Positions 9,150-17,619 of a stretch of 64,000 bases of DNA are shown piece after piece. The DNA is from Nonomuraea fuscirosea (lineage in GTDB: Bacteria; Actinomycetota; Actinomycetes; Streptosporangiales; Streptosporangiaceae): assembly GCF_003001935.1 (NCBI RefSeq), contig NZ_PVNG01000037.1, positions 1 to 64,000 on the forward strand, in the 5' to 3' direction. The translations under genes and the position numbers were made by a program. The first letter of the stretch is position 1, and each line of letters starts with the position of its first letter. The notes below the pieces were generated by a model, which saw only the letters and a program-made list of their open reading frames with translations, was not told where the DNA came from and searched no databases.

Positions 9150-10073
9150 ATGACGATATTTTCCCTCCAGGCCAACCTCACCGACGTCGGCTCTTGGACC
9201 GACCTGGCGCAACAAGCCGAGGCCATAGGCTTCGACGCGTTGCTGACCGCCGACCATCCGGGGGTCACGGCCTCCCCGTTCGTCGCGCTGGCGGCAGCCG
9301 CCTCGGTCACCTCGACCATCGGCCTGGGATCGTACGTCTCCAACGCGGGCGTTCGAGAGCCACTCCTTCTGGCCGCGGATGTCGCCACGCTGGACGTTCT
9401 GTCCCACGGTCGGGCCCGGCTCGGGCTGGGAGCCGGTCATACGCCTGGGGAATGGGACGCGGTGGGGCGCAGCCGTCCCGATGTCGGCGGCCGGGTGCGG
9501 CGGTGCATAGCCGTGGCCGAGGCCGTCCGGGCATTGCTCAATGGCGAGGAGGTCACTGTCGACACGCCCGAACTGGCGGCGCGCTCCGCTCGGCTGAACA
9601 AGCCCACGCCTGTGCAGAGCACAATCCCCTTGACCATCGGAGGGGCCAACTCGAACCTCCTGCGCTGGGCGGGGACGCACGCCGACATCGTCGGCCTGAC
9701 GGGCTTCGGACGTACGCTTTCCGATGGGCACAGCCATGAGGTTCGCTGGCGCCCTCAGGAGATCGAGAGGCAACTGGAGCACATCGCGAAAGGTGCCGCC
9801 CAGCGCGAGCGGCCGCCGGCTCTCGAAGCGCTGGTGCAGCATGTCCAGGTGACCGACGACGCCAGCGGCTCGGTCGCCGACATGGCCCGACGCACCGGCC
9901 TCACCGAGACAGACCTGCTGGCCTCGCCCTTCGTTCTCGCCGGTACGGAAAAGGAGATCCTTTCCGCCATCCGGGAACACGAGAGGCGCTGGGGGATCAC
10001 CCGCTATGTGATCCGCCTCGGAGCGGTGGATGCGATGGCCTCACTCATCCCCCATCTGAGCACGGCGACCTGA
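9150..10073 (+). CDS. LLM-class F420-dependent oxidoreductase
   Basis: A 307-residue protein with the luciferase-like TIM-barrel layout: 'FSLQANLTD' strand 1, 'DALLTADHPG' strand 2 near residue 32, 'TIGLGSYVSN' strand 3, and 'LGLGAGHTPGEWDAVG' near 90-105, which resembles the F420-binding part of the TIGR03621-type subfamily. Members use reduced F420 (or FMN) for hydride transfer to small molecules, and F420 use fits an actinomycete. It ends at a hairpin shared with the convergent HxlR gene. Substrate unknown. Confidence 0.88.
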   Translation: MTIFSLQANLTDVGSWTDLAQQAEAIGFDALLTADHPGVTASPFVALAAAASVTSTIGLGSYVSNAGVREPLLLAADVATLDVLSHGRARLGLGAGHTPGEWDAVGRSRPDVGGRVRRCIAVAEAVRALLNGEEVTVDTPELAARSARLNKPTPVQSTIPLTIGGANSNLLRWAGTHADIVGLTGFGRTLSDGHSHEVRWRPQEIERQLEHIAKGAAQRERPPALEALVQHVQVTDDASGSVADMARRTGLTETDLLASPFVLAGTEKEILSAIREHERRWGITRYVIRLGAVDAMASLIPHLSTAT

Positions 10074-10106
10074 CTCTGACGCCGAACAGCGGAAGGAGCC
10101 CTCCGC

Positions 10107-10139
10107 CCCTGGTCCGGCGGGTGGCCAGTTGGACCAGGG
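10107..10139. terminator. bidirectional hairpin between convergent genes
   Basis: Perfect 9-bp arms CCCTGGTCC / GGACCAGGG with a 15-nt loop, lying between the stop of the LLM gene (10073) and the stop of the convergent HxlR gene (10150). Confidence 0.6.
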
Positions 10140-10149
10140 CGCGGCTGGC

Positions 10150-10800
10150 TTACAGTCCCACCGCCGCCAGGAACCGTCGGGCTGCCTCGATGTCGCCGGT
10201 CAGGGTCATTCGCCCTGATCCCACCGCCGTTTCCAGATCCTCCCCGTTGGTCACCAGCAAGCCGAGGGTCTTGTGGTCGGTGGCGATGACCGCGTCGGCG
10301 GGCACGGCCGCCGGGCCTCGCGCCATCTCCGTCAGCCTGCCCCTGTTGACGCGCACGCAGAAGGTGTCGGCGCCGATGCGGATCTCGTAGTTCGCGCTCC
10401 AGTCCGGCTCATCGGAAGGGCTGAAGGTCGAGCGCAGCGAGAGCATCAGCGAGTTGGGCCGCATCTCACCCGTACGGGGCATGATCGGTGTGCGGGAACC
10501 CCACAACCCTAGTGCGGTGACGATGGGTGCGAGTTCGGCTCCCCAGGTGGTCAGGTCGTACACCCGTGAGGCCGCAGGCGGGGGAAGCGTGCGACGCTGG
10601 AGTACGCCCGACTCCTGAAGTTCGCGCAATCGGTGGGACAACACGTTGGGGCTGATGTCGGGCAGGCCTGCCTGCAGGTCAACGAAGCGCTGAGGGCCGA
10701 GCAGCAGGTCACGGACAATCAGCATCGACCAGCGCTCACCAAGGATGTTCATCGCGAGCGCGACACCGCACCCGTCGTCATATCTGCGTTTTGCCGCCAC
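10150..10800 (-). CDS. HxlR-family transcriptional regulator with C-terminal SCP2-like domain
   Basis: A 216-residue protein beginning at GTG (10800). Residues about 10-95 form the HxlR winged helix: 'CGVALAMNILGERWSMLIVRDLL', 'RFVDLQAGLPDISPNVLSHRLRELQESGVL'. The Cys near residue 11 is the redox- or electrophile-sensing residue of some family members. The C-terminal 110 residues resemble a sterol-carrier-type ligand pocket, a known fusion in longer HxlR proteins. It is divergent from the DUF899-MFS operon, and a perfect palindrome sits 24 bp upstream of its start, consistent with autoregulation and control of the divergent operon. Confidence 0.88.
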   Translation of the reverse strand: MAAKRRYDDGCGVALAMNILGERWSMLIVRDLLLGPQRFVDLQAGLPDISPNVLSHRLRELQESGVLQRRTLPPPAASRVYDLTTWGAELAPIVTALGLWGSRTPIMPRTGEMRPNSLMLSLRSTFSPSDEPDWSANYEIRIGADTFCVRVNRGRLTEMARGPAAVPADAVIATDHKTLGLLVTNGEDLETAVGSGRMTLTGDIEAARRFLAAVGL

Positions 10801-10823
10801 GCCTCCAGGATAGCTCTTTATAA

Positions 10824-10849
10824 AATCTAGGAGTAGACACTCCTAGATT
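10824..10849. promoter_or_regulatory. probable HxlR operator: perfect 11-bp inverted repeat
   Basis: AATCTAGGAGT and its exact complement ACTCCTAGATT are separated by the 4-nt spacer AGAC. The site is in the divergent intergenic region, 24 bp from the HxlR start and about 130 bp from the DUF899 start. A TATAAA sequence overlaps its left edge on the plus strand. Size and position suit a homodimeric winged-helix regulator. Confidence 0.7.
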
Positions 10850-10976
10850 AGGACTATCGCTGTTATCTTCGTCGGTAGAGCCTCCGGGGGCGCTGCTGTG
10901 TCGGCAGGGTGGGCTGGGCGTGTCGTGCCTGGTCTTCGGCCCCCGTGGGACATGATGTCTGGATCAAGGAGATGCC

Positions 10977-11672
10977 ATGAATCTTCCGCCGATTGTGTCG
11001 CCCGAGGAGTGGCAAGCCGCTAGGGACGAGTTGCTCGTCAAGGAGAAGACCCCGACCCGGTCCCTGGACGCACTCGCCGCGGAGCGGCGCAGGCTGCCGG
11101 TGGTCGCCGTAGAAAAGGAGTACGCCTTCGAGGGCGTAGAGGGCAAGGCGACCCTGGTCGACTTGTTCGACGGGCGGCGCCAGTTGATCGTCTACCACTT
11201 CATGATGGAGCCGGATTCGGATCATCGCTGCCCAGGGTGTTCGGGCGTCGCCGACAACATGGGCAACATGTCCCACCTGCGGGCGCGTGATACCAACCTG
11301 GTGCTCGCGTCCCCTGCGCCGCTGACCCAGCTGTTGGAGTTCCGGACGCGGATGGGCTGGACGCTGCCCTGGTACTCGAGCCAGGGCAGCACGTTCAACG
11401 CCGACTGCGGTCTGGATGGCGGCTTCGGCCTGAGCGTCTTCCTGCGAGACGGCGACCGCGTCTTCCGCAGCTACTTCACCACCGCCCGGGGCGTGGACCG
11501 GCTGCGCACCGACTTCAATCTGCTCGATCTCACGCCCTATGGCAGGCAAGAGACGTGGGAGGACTCCCCGGAGGGGTGGCCGCAGACCGCGGCCTACCAG
11601 TGGTGGCGGCTGCACGACGAGTACGAGACCCAGTCTGCGGTGCCGATGGCAGACGGGGAGGTCAGGGTATGA
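10977..11672 (+). CDS. DUF899 thioredoxin-like protein
   Basis: A 231-residue protein starting at ATG 10977 after AAGGAG. It shows the DUF899 pattern: 'PPIVSPEEWQAARDELLVKEK' at the N-terminus, 'LIVYHFM' as a central strand, 'CPGCSG' with Cys85/Cys88 at the thioredoxin-like active site, and the late 'WEDSPEGWPQ' with Trp-rich end. The family is AhpC/thioredoxin-like; its substrate is not established. Its stop overlaps the start of the MFS gene by 4 bp (ATGA), so the two are translationally coupled, and an HxlR gene with an operator lies upstream. Together they look like an inducible stress or detoxification operon. Confidence 0.88.
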   Translation: MNLPPIVSPEEWQAARDELLVKEKTPTRSLDALAAERRRLPVVAVEKEYAFEGVEGKATLVDLFDGRRQLIVYHFMMEPDSDHRCPGCSGVADNMGNMSHLRARDTNLVLASPAPLTQLLEFRTRMGWTLPWYSSQGSTFNADCGLDGGFGLSVFLRDGDRVFRSYFTTARGVDRLRTDFNLLDLTPYGRQETWEDSPEGWPQTAAYQWWRLHDEYETQSAVPMADGEVRV

Positions 11673-13108
11673 ACGGCGTCTCCACTTCGACGCACCCCTT
11701 TCGCCCGGGCTGGACACTCGCTCTGGTGTCGGTCGCCGCGTTTCTGACCTCACTGGACGTGATGGTGGTGGTGACCGCGCTGCCCACCATCCAGGAAGAG
11801 CTGAACGCGAGCCTGGCCGATCTGGAGTGGACGGTCAACGCCTACAACCTGGCATTCGCCTGCCTCATGCTCATCGGCTCCGCGCTCGGCGACCGATTCG
11901 GCCGCTTGAAGATCTATGTGCTCGGACTTTCGGTGTTCACGCTGGCCTCGGGCATGGCCGCACTGGCCCCCTCGGTGGAGGTTCTCATCCTCGCCCGCGT
12001 CCTGCAGGGGATTGCGGCCGGCGTGGCGATCCCGGTGAGCCTCACGCTGCTCGGCGACGCCTACCCACCGCACAAGCGTGGCCGGGCGATGGGAATCTGG
12101 GGCAGCGTCTCCGGCGCGGCGGTCGCCGCCGGGCCGGTGGCTGGCGGCCTCATCACCGAGGGCTTGTCGTGGCAGTGGATCTTCTGGCTGAACGTGCCGC
12201 TCGGGGTCGCCGCCACGATCTTGGCCGTGGCACTGATGCGGGAGAGCTTCGGTGCACGGTCGAAGATGGACATCGTCGGCCTGGGGCTGGCCTCGCTCGG
12301 TCTGTTCGGGCTGGTCTGGGCGGCCGTCCGGGCGCCTGGGCTGGGTTGGGGGCACGTGGAAGTAGTCGTCATGGCGCTGGGCGGCGTTGCGATGATGGTT
12401 GGCTTCGTGTCCTGGGAACGCCAGGCCGAGCATCCGGTGCTGCCACTGCGCTACTTCCGGGCGAGAGGGTTCACCATCTCCAACGCATCCGCCTTCTTCA
12501 TGCACTTCAGCCTGATCGGCTCGCTGTTCATCATCTCGCAGATGTTCCAGATCGGGATGGGAGCCAATGCCCTCGAGGCCGGACTGCGGATCCTGGCGTG
12601 GACCGCGATGGTGCTCGTGGTCGCCCCGATCGCGGGCCGCTTCTCCGACAGGTTCGGCGCGCGTCCGTTCATTGTGGGCGGCCTGGCTCTGATGGCGGCC
12701 GGCTTGACCTGGCTTGGCGCGGTGGTCGGCACGGACACCGGCTACCTCATCCTGCTGGCCCCACTGGCGTTCGGTGGCATCGGCATCGCCATGAGCCTGC
12801 CGAGCACGATCAATCTGGCTCTCAGCTCGGTGCCCATGGAGGACATGGGTGTCGCCTCCGGCGCCAACAACGCCATGCGGGAGCTCGGAGGTGTCTTCGG
12901 CGTTGCCTTCCTCGGTGCGATGTTCGCGGCGAACGGCGGGTACGCCACGCCCGCAGCGGCTATCGACGGATTCCAGGCGGCGCTGTACCTGGGCGGTGCG
13001 ATGGCCCTCGTCGGCATGGTCATCGCACTGTTCGCACCCGGCCGCCCCCCAGCCGATGTCTCGGCTCCGGCTGCCCCGGAACTGAAGGGCGCGAAGACCG
13101 GCGGATGA
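11669..13108 (+). CDS. MFS transporter, DHA2 (EmrB/QacA) family
   Basis: A 479-residue 14-helix transporter. I chose the ATG at 11669, which overlaps the DUF899 stop; upstream codons in the same frame only shadow that gene. Motifs are 'TSLDVMVVVTALPTI' in TM1, motif A 'GSALGDRFGRLK' (70-81) and 'GIAAGVAIPVSLTLLGD' with the following loop. It probably exports a toxic compound whose presence releases the divergent HxlR regulator; that link is inference. A hairpin follows 66 nt after the stop. Confidence 0.9.
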   Translation: MNGVSTSTHPFRPGWTLALVSVAAFLTSLDVMVVVTALPTIQEELNASLADLEWTVNAYNLAFACLMLIGSALGDRFGRLKIYVLGLSVFTLASGMAALAPSVEVLILARVLQGIAAGVAIPVSLTLLGDAYPPHKRGRAMGIWGSVSGAAVAAGPVAGGLITEGLSWQWIFWLNVPLGVAATILAVALMRESFGARSKMDIVGLGLASLGLFGLVWAAVRAPGLGWGHVEVVVMALGGVAMMVGFVSWERQAEHPVLPLRYFRARGFTISNASAFFMHFSLIGSLFIISQMFQIGMGANALEAGLRILAWTAMVLVVAPIAGRFSDRFGARPFIVGGLALMAAGLTWLGAVVGTDTGYLILLAPLAFGGIGIAMSLPSTINLALSSVPMEDMGVASGANNAMRELGGVFGVAFLGAMFAANGGYATPAAAIDGFQAALYLGGAMALVGMVIALFAPGRPPADVSAPAAPELKGAKTGG

Positions 13109-13174
13109 ACTCCGGCGTGTCTCCGGGCTGGGGACGTATGCGCCGGGCCACGCTGCCACCCCACGAAACCCGCC

Positions 13175-13208
13175 ACGGACGCGGCCGAGACGTCGTGACG
13201 GCGTCCGT
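13175..13208 (+). terminator. hairpin after the DUF899-MFS operon
   Basis: Arms ACGGACGC / GCGTCCGT, 8 bp and perfect, with an 18-nt loop. The next 230 bp (to about 13440) show no gene. Confidence 0.4.
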
Positions 13209-13439
13209 CCGGTGCTTTCAGGGCCTTCGGCCTCCTACGCGCCAGGCGAACGGTCCCTCCGATTCAATGCTCTCCCCCACGTGAGCCGACCATGGATCAC
13301 GACGAACATATTCCGCCGAGCCGTCCGAACCTCGTACCGAGTCAGCCACCGGGTCGTTCCGCGTTTCCTTCCCGTTCTTGAGGGCGGGGAGGAAGCGGGG
13401 AACGGCCGGCCGCAGTGGTGTTCTGGTGGTGTCGGTGGT

Positions 13440-14175
13440 GGTCGGTAGCTTGGTGGACGTAACCCGCTTTCGGCTTCAGCCGTCGCCGGTTCAGGTGATG
13501 ATCGTGCTGGAGCATTGCGGACGTGCCCGGTTGGTGAGAATTGGGCCCGTTGAGCAGCACGCGCGCTGGTGGCCGGGTCGCTCGAGGGCGCCGGAGTCTG
13601 CCAAGCAGTGCCGGCGGCTCACCCAGGAACGGCCCGATTCCGGGCGGCTGCGCGGGGGTCGGTCATCGTGCGGCAACAGGCTCTGAAGGACCTCGTGCAG
13701 GCGACCGCGAACTTCTTCGGCAGCACCCACCGCAGGCCCAGCTCTTGGCAGGCGCAGGCAGGGGTGAGGGGTTCCGGATCGTCGCGGTCAAGCCCTGTGA
13801 CGTGCGCCGCCTGCCCCGCCGGAACGGCGAGGTGAAGATCCCGAACGGCTGGGGGCGATTGTGGCGGACCCGTGCCGTGCCTGAAGGAGTCAAGTGTACC
13901 GCCTCACCCGCGACCGTGCCGGCCTCCGGCATGTAGCGTTCGCGGTGATCCCTGAACCGGTGCCGGCGCCGGGCCGGGCGAGGTCGCGGGCGTGGACCGG
14001 GGTGTCGCCGTCAGCGCCGCCCTGTCCATCGGACAGGTGGTGACGCTGTCCGGCCCACGCGGCACCGAGAAGGCGCCGAGCCGCAACATCCGTCAGAAGG
14101 CCGGCGAACCGGGGGCATTCTCGCCGAATAGGGCCGCCTGCTGGCCCGGCTGGAGCAGAAGGCCCCGGGCCTGAT
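13440..14175 (+). pseudogene. relic of an IS200/IS605-type TnpB (OrfB) gene
   Basis: TnpB-like blocks occur in order but in different frames: 'EQHARWWPGRSRAP' (about 13550), 'QALKDLVQATANFFGSTHRRPS' as two pieces near 13680-13745, 'GFRIVAVKP' (about 13775), 'RAVPEGVK' (about 13875), and 'GVDRGVAVSAALS'-like sequence near 13990. The last is the RuvC-I motif of TnpB nucleases with its Asp. At least four frame changes are needed, and the zinc-finger and RuvC-II/III parts are missing. It is therefore a dead RNA-guided nuclease gene of a transposon. No partner TnpA is visible. Confidence 0.65.
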
Positions 14176-14179
14176 CGTG

Positions 14180-14360
14180 AGAGCAGTCCTGCGTACACGG
14201 TGAAGGCGGCTGAGTTCGCGGCGGGCATGCCGTCAGGTCGTCCCTGCTGTGGTCTCAATGATGCGGATGAGCAGGAGGGCAAGCCAGCAGAGGATGACGT
14301 GAGCGCGATGAACTCCTCGATCCGGCGATAGAGCGGTCGCAGGTCGATGATCTGTTCACG
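14180..14360 (-). pseudogene. C-terminal relic of an IS4/IS1634-type transposase
   Basis: Leftward reading gives 'DLRPLYRRIEEFI', then in another frame 'AHVILCWLALLLIRIIETT' and 'ARRELSRLHR'-like sequence. This is the closing region of DDE transposases of the IS4/IS1634 group (D-R-P-V-[YF]-H-R, then A-H-[VI]-x-[LF]-C-[WF]-L-A-L-L). Only the end is left, with one frameshift. Confidence 0.5.
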
Positions 14361-14592
14361 TCGTGCTAGCCCCGCTCCGCCTCCACTCCATGGCCAGGAA
14401 CTGCCGTTGCGAACGCACCGTGGGGCTGGCGTGCGGCAAGCCGCTCTGCAGGTCGCTGCAACGCTTCGCACTGTAGCGCAGCTCTCGGACGATCACCAGC
14501 GGGCAGCATCCCCTGATCAGATCAAGAGCACAACCAGCGGCGCACGGGTCGCCATAGGTGGGGGCGCCACCTCTTCTGTACGGAATCCGCAT
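14360..14592 (-). pseudogene. N-terminal relic of an HxlR-family regulator
   Basis: The frame begins 'MRIPYRRGGAPTYGDPCAAG' and continues with 'ALDLI', 'LVIVRELRYSAKRCSDLQSG' and 'LPHASP', a clear HxlR helix-turn-helix start. The usual 'GERW' is replaced by 'RGCC', and the sequence runs into transposase debris after about 70 residues. It is divergent from the NmrA-like gene at 14637, so it was probably that gene's regulator. Confidence 0.65.
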
Positions 14593-14636
14593 AGATTACT
14601 TGTTTTTTTGTAGTGACTAGTACTAATGTTGTTGCC

Positions 14637-15515
14637 ATGATTCTAGTCACCGGAGCCACAGGGCTGAGCGGATCAGCGATCGTTCAGGAATTTGCCCGGC
14701 AGGGCGCCCCTGTGCGGGCACTGTTCAGGAGCCCCGACAAAGCCAGGCCGCTGCACGGGCTGGCAAACGTGGAGTTGGTCGAGGGAGATATGCTCCGCCC
14801 CGCGTCGCTGACTAAAGCCTTGCATGGCGTGGACCGCGTGCTCATGATCTCCTCTGCTGAGAAGCGGATGGTGGAGACGCAGTGCGCCTTCATCGACGCA
14901 GCCAAGGCGGCGGGCGTACCCCACATCGTCAAGCTGTCTGGCAAGGAATCGGGAGTCGGCTTCGATCCCGCCAAATTCCAGGGGACACGCGAACATGTGG
15001 AGATCGAACGCTATCTTGAGGCGTCCGGCCTGGCCTGGACGCACCTGCGCCCCAGCCAGTTCATGCACCGCTATCTGCCCGGAGCCCTCACCGGTGTGGA
15101 CGCCAGCCGGCGCGAGCTTCGCCTGCCGATAGGCGACATCCGGTTGGCGCCCGTCGATATCGAGGACATCGCCAAGGTCGCCGTCGCGCTGATGCGTTCG
15201 GACGGTCACGAGGGCAGGGCCTACGACATGACAGGGCCGCAGGCCCTGACAATGACGGAGGTCGTCGAGCACATCTCCAAGGCCACCGAAACTGCCTTCA
15301 GATATGTGAATGTCTCCCTGGAGGACAAGCTGCGCGAGTTCAAAGAAATGGGCGTGCCCGATGCGTTCGCGCAGATCATCGAGGAGCAGCTCGTCGAGCG
15401 CAGCCGCCATCCCGAGTCCCACGTCCGTACGGAAGTCCACGACACATTCGGCGTGCGGCCCACACCCTTCGCCGAGTTCGCCCGACGCCACGCCAAGGCA
15501 TTCCTCGGTCAGTGA
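14637..15515 (+). CDS. NmrA-like NAD(P)H-binding oxidoreductase (atypical SDR)
   Basis: A 292-residue protein. I used the ATG at 14637, where the Rossmann strand begins ('MILVTGATGLSG', a GxTGxxG motif); an in-frame start eight codons earlier is possible. Other features are 'LVEGDMLRPASL' (residue-selecting strand 3 region), 'VPHIVKLSGKE', 'LRPSQFMHRY' and the late 'AYDMTGPQALTMTEV'. There is no classical YxxxK pair, as usual for NmrA/azoreductase-like proteins. A broken HxlR gene is divergent and a strong hairpin follows 7 nt after the stop, so it is monocistronic. Substrate unknown. Confidence 0.88.
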   Translation: MILVTGATGLSGSAIVQEFARQGAPVRALFRSPDKARPLHGLANVELVEGDMLRPASLTKALHGVDRVLMISSAEKRMVETQCAFIDAAKAAGVPHIVKLSGKESGVGFDPAKFQGTREHVEIERYLEASGLAWTHLRPSQFMHRYLPGALTGVDASRRELRLPIGDIRLAPVDIEDIAKVAVALMRSDGHEGRAYDMTGPQALTMTEVVEHISKATETAFRYVNVSLEDKLREFKEMGVPDAFAQIIEEQLVERSRHPESHVRTEVHDTFGVRPTPFAEFARRHAKAFLGQ

Positions 15516-15521
15516 CCGCTG

Positions 15522-15559
15522 CTCCGGCCTGCGGATGCTACGGCGGCACCAGGCCGGAG
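15522..15559 (+). terminator. strong hairpin terminator of the NmrA-like gene
   Basis: Perfect 10-bp arms CTCCGGCCTG / CAGGCCGGAG around an 18-nt loop, beginning 7 nt after the stop codon. Confidence 0.7.
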
Positions 15560-15624
15560 TGGCCTTGGTCGGTAGCGCAACGACCGCCCTGTCCCCACCC
15601 TTCGCACAACGCTACGGAGCATCC

Positions 15625-15855
15625 ATGACAGCCGACCAGCCCCTCATCTGTCCGCGCTGCCATGGCGTGATCGCCGGCGTGCCCGCCACCGCCTACACAC
15701 GTGCCCGGGGCCGGCTGATCATCGCCAACGGCTACTGCCGAGGTGGTTGCTCCGATCCCACACCCCGCCCCGCAGATCAGGATCTCGCCGAGAAGAGCGT
15801 GATGCCCCCTGAGCCGACCGTCAACGCACCAGCGACGGCCTCGGCCTCCGTGTGA
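15625..15855 (+). CDS. small zinc-ribbon-like hypothetical protein
   Basis: A possible 76-residue protein from the ATG at 15625. It has 'CPRCHGVIAG' and later 'CRGGCS', giving a CxxC...CxxxC arrangement that could bind zinc, followed by a disordered Pro/Ala tail. The frame is open further upstream, so the start is uncertain. No strong ribosome site is visible. It sits between a terminator and an HxlR gene. Confidence 0.35.
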   Translation: MTADQPLICPRCHGVIAGVPATAYTRARGRLIIANGYCRGGCSDPTPRPADQDLAEKSVMPPEPTVNAPATASASV

Positions 15856-16018
15856 TGATCTCCTGACGAAATCAACGTGGTGAGCCCTCGGGATCGGCGG
15901 TGACCAACGTGGCGGAGCCGTCGGTGCCGAACAACTCCAGCCTGCTCACCGGCAGCTTTCTGTTTGGGTCGTGACAGCCACTGCCGTCCTATAGGCACCG
16001 TTCGCTACTCTGGGAACC

Positions 16019-16369
16019 GTGGGTGACTTCCAAGGTCCCGGCGACGTCTTTCTCGCCGATTGTCCTGCCCGCCTGGCCGTCGAGGTGATCGCCGACAAGT
16101 GGTCGGTCGTGGTGCTGTACGCCCTAAGTCGCGGGCCACGACGACACGGTGAACTGGTCGAGTTGATCGGCGGCATCTCCAAGAAGATGCTCACCCAAAC
16201 GTTGCGGCGCCTGCAGCAGTACGGGCTAGTCGACAGACGAGCACACGCCGAGGTGCCTCCACGGGTCGAGTATGAACTCACGGAACTCGGCAATACCCTG
16301 ATCGACCCCATCGCCCTGCTGACCGCCTGGGCCGAGGAACACGGCGACGCCATCTTGGCGGGAACCTAG
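16019..16369 (+). CDS. HxlR-family transcriptional regulator
   Basis: A compact 116-residue winged-helix protein starting at GTG 16019. Family hallmarks are 'DCPARLAVEVIADKWSVVVLYAL' with the conserved Cys at about 15, 'RRHGELVELIGGISKKMLTQTL' (recognition helix) and 'RVEYELTELG' (wing). The length is normal for the family. No divergent oxidoreductase gene is adjacent, so its target is not obvious here. No ribosome site precedes the start, so the message may be leaderless. Confidence 0.85.
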   Translation: MGDFQGPGDVFLADCPARLAVEVIADKWSVVVLYALSRGPRRHGELVELIGGISKKMLTQTLRRLQQYGLVDRRAHAEVPPRVEYELTELGNTLIDPIALLTAWAEEHGDAILAGT

Positions 16370-16660
16370 CTGCTGCCGGAGACGACTTTCGATATCCGGC
16401 ACGGTGACCGTGACAATCGCAGCACACGGCCGACCGGCTCATGCGGGCTCGCGCATCATGACCGGGCGCGCCTCCACGTCCGTATCCGCGAACGCAGACC
16501 GCCACGATCGGCCTGCTGTTTCTACGCGGCGTAACCTACGCACCAAAATGACCCATCACCGAGAGGAGCCGAGCGGGCCCGGAGAATCTCGAAAGGGTCG
16601 CGCACCTGGGGTGTCAGACTCAACAGTCTGCTTTGGCGGCCTGTCCCGTATGCTGACATC

Positions 16661-17308
16661 ATGAGTGCAGCCGTCCCGGCGCGTGGCCGAATCGACAAGC
16701 GGCAGGCGATCCTCACCGCCGCGTTCGCCGTTTTCGCCCGGGCGGGATACGCCCAGGCCGGCGTGGACGTGATCGCGGCAGAGGCGGGAGTGGCGAAGGC
16801 CACCGTCTACAGCCACTTCGGCGACAAGGAGACCCTGCTCCGCGAGGCCGTCGCCGCCTCGGCAGACCAGGCGCTGGCCGACAACCTGGCCGCGATCGAA
16901 CGGATCACCGATCGCGGTCACGACCTCCGTGCGACCCTGGAAGGAGTCGGCCTCCGCCTGCTCCAGTGCTACTGCGACGAGCGGTCCTGGGCGCTGCGCC
17001 GACTGCTTTCCGCTGAGATCAACCAGTTCCCCGACCTCCTCGACATCATCCACACGCGCGCGGCTGACCGGATCACCGACGCCCTGGCCGACAGGCTGGC
17101 CCGCCTCACCGTCAGCGGCCACCTGCACACCTCCGACCCTCTCCTGGCCGCCGAACAGTTCTTCGCCCTGCTGACCGGCCCGATGGACAAGCGGGCGCGT
17201 CTCGGCACACGCCAGGTCCCCGCTGCCGAACTGCGCGCCTTCGCCAACGCAGCCGTCCACACCTTCCTGCACGCGTTCGCGGTCGCCGACTCGCGCCCTG
17301 CCCGATGA
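16661..17308 (+). CDS. TetR/AcrR-family transcriptional regulator
   Basis: A 215-residue repressor. The N-terminal helix-turn-helix runs from about residue 12 to 58: 'RQAILTAAFAVFARAGY', 'GVDVIAAEAGVAKATVYSHFGDKETLL'. The C-terminal ligand domain has the AefR-like pattern 'RWALRRLLSAEINQFPDL'-type sequence (here 'SWALRRLLSAEINQFP'). It starts at ATG 16661 with no strong Shine-Dalgarno. Neighbours give no clear target; the roughly 290 bp upstream to the HxlR gene contain no gene I can support. Confidence 0.88.
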   Translation: MSAAVPARGRIDKRQAILTAAFAVFARAGYAQAGVDVIAAEAGVAKATVYSHFGDKETLLREAVAASADQALADNLAAIERITDRGHDLRATLEGVGLRLLQCYCDERSWALRRLLSAEINQFPDLLDIIHTRAADRITDALADRLARLTVSGHLHTSDPLLAAEQFFALLTGPMDKRARLGTRQVPAAELRAFANAAVHTFLHAFAVADSRPAR

Positions 17309-17619
17309 GCATGTCTGAGTTTCTTCCGCCTTGCGCACCGCCACGCCACCACGAAGGCTTCCGAGCGCGGTGATTAGCATGGCCTCCACCTCAGCACTCA
17401 TGAGAAGTGCTGCTGCCCATCTGAGCTTCTTTCCTGCCATCCTGGCCCCCGCAAAGACCCAATTTCGTCCACGGCAATCCGGCGAGAGACAGCGAATCGT
17501 CCGCTTAGTCAGGGAATGCAGCCGCCGCCCCTCGTAACGATGCCCTCTCATCCACCGCGTCCACTACGCCGTACCTTTCGCTACTCTCCGACCACAACCA
17601 GTCGAGCGAATGAGATCCC
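17309..17619. other. intergenic stretch after the TetR gene
   Basis: No gene seen. A 7-bp inverted repeat CAGCACT / AGTGCTG with a 7-nt spacer at 17392-17412 could be a weak terminator or an operator. Confidence 0.35.

Noticed and set aside
16556..17551. A 331-codon minus-strand frame opposite the TetR gene
   Set aside because: Shadow of the TetR gene; no ribosome site and no recognisable motif.
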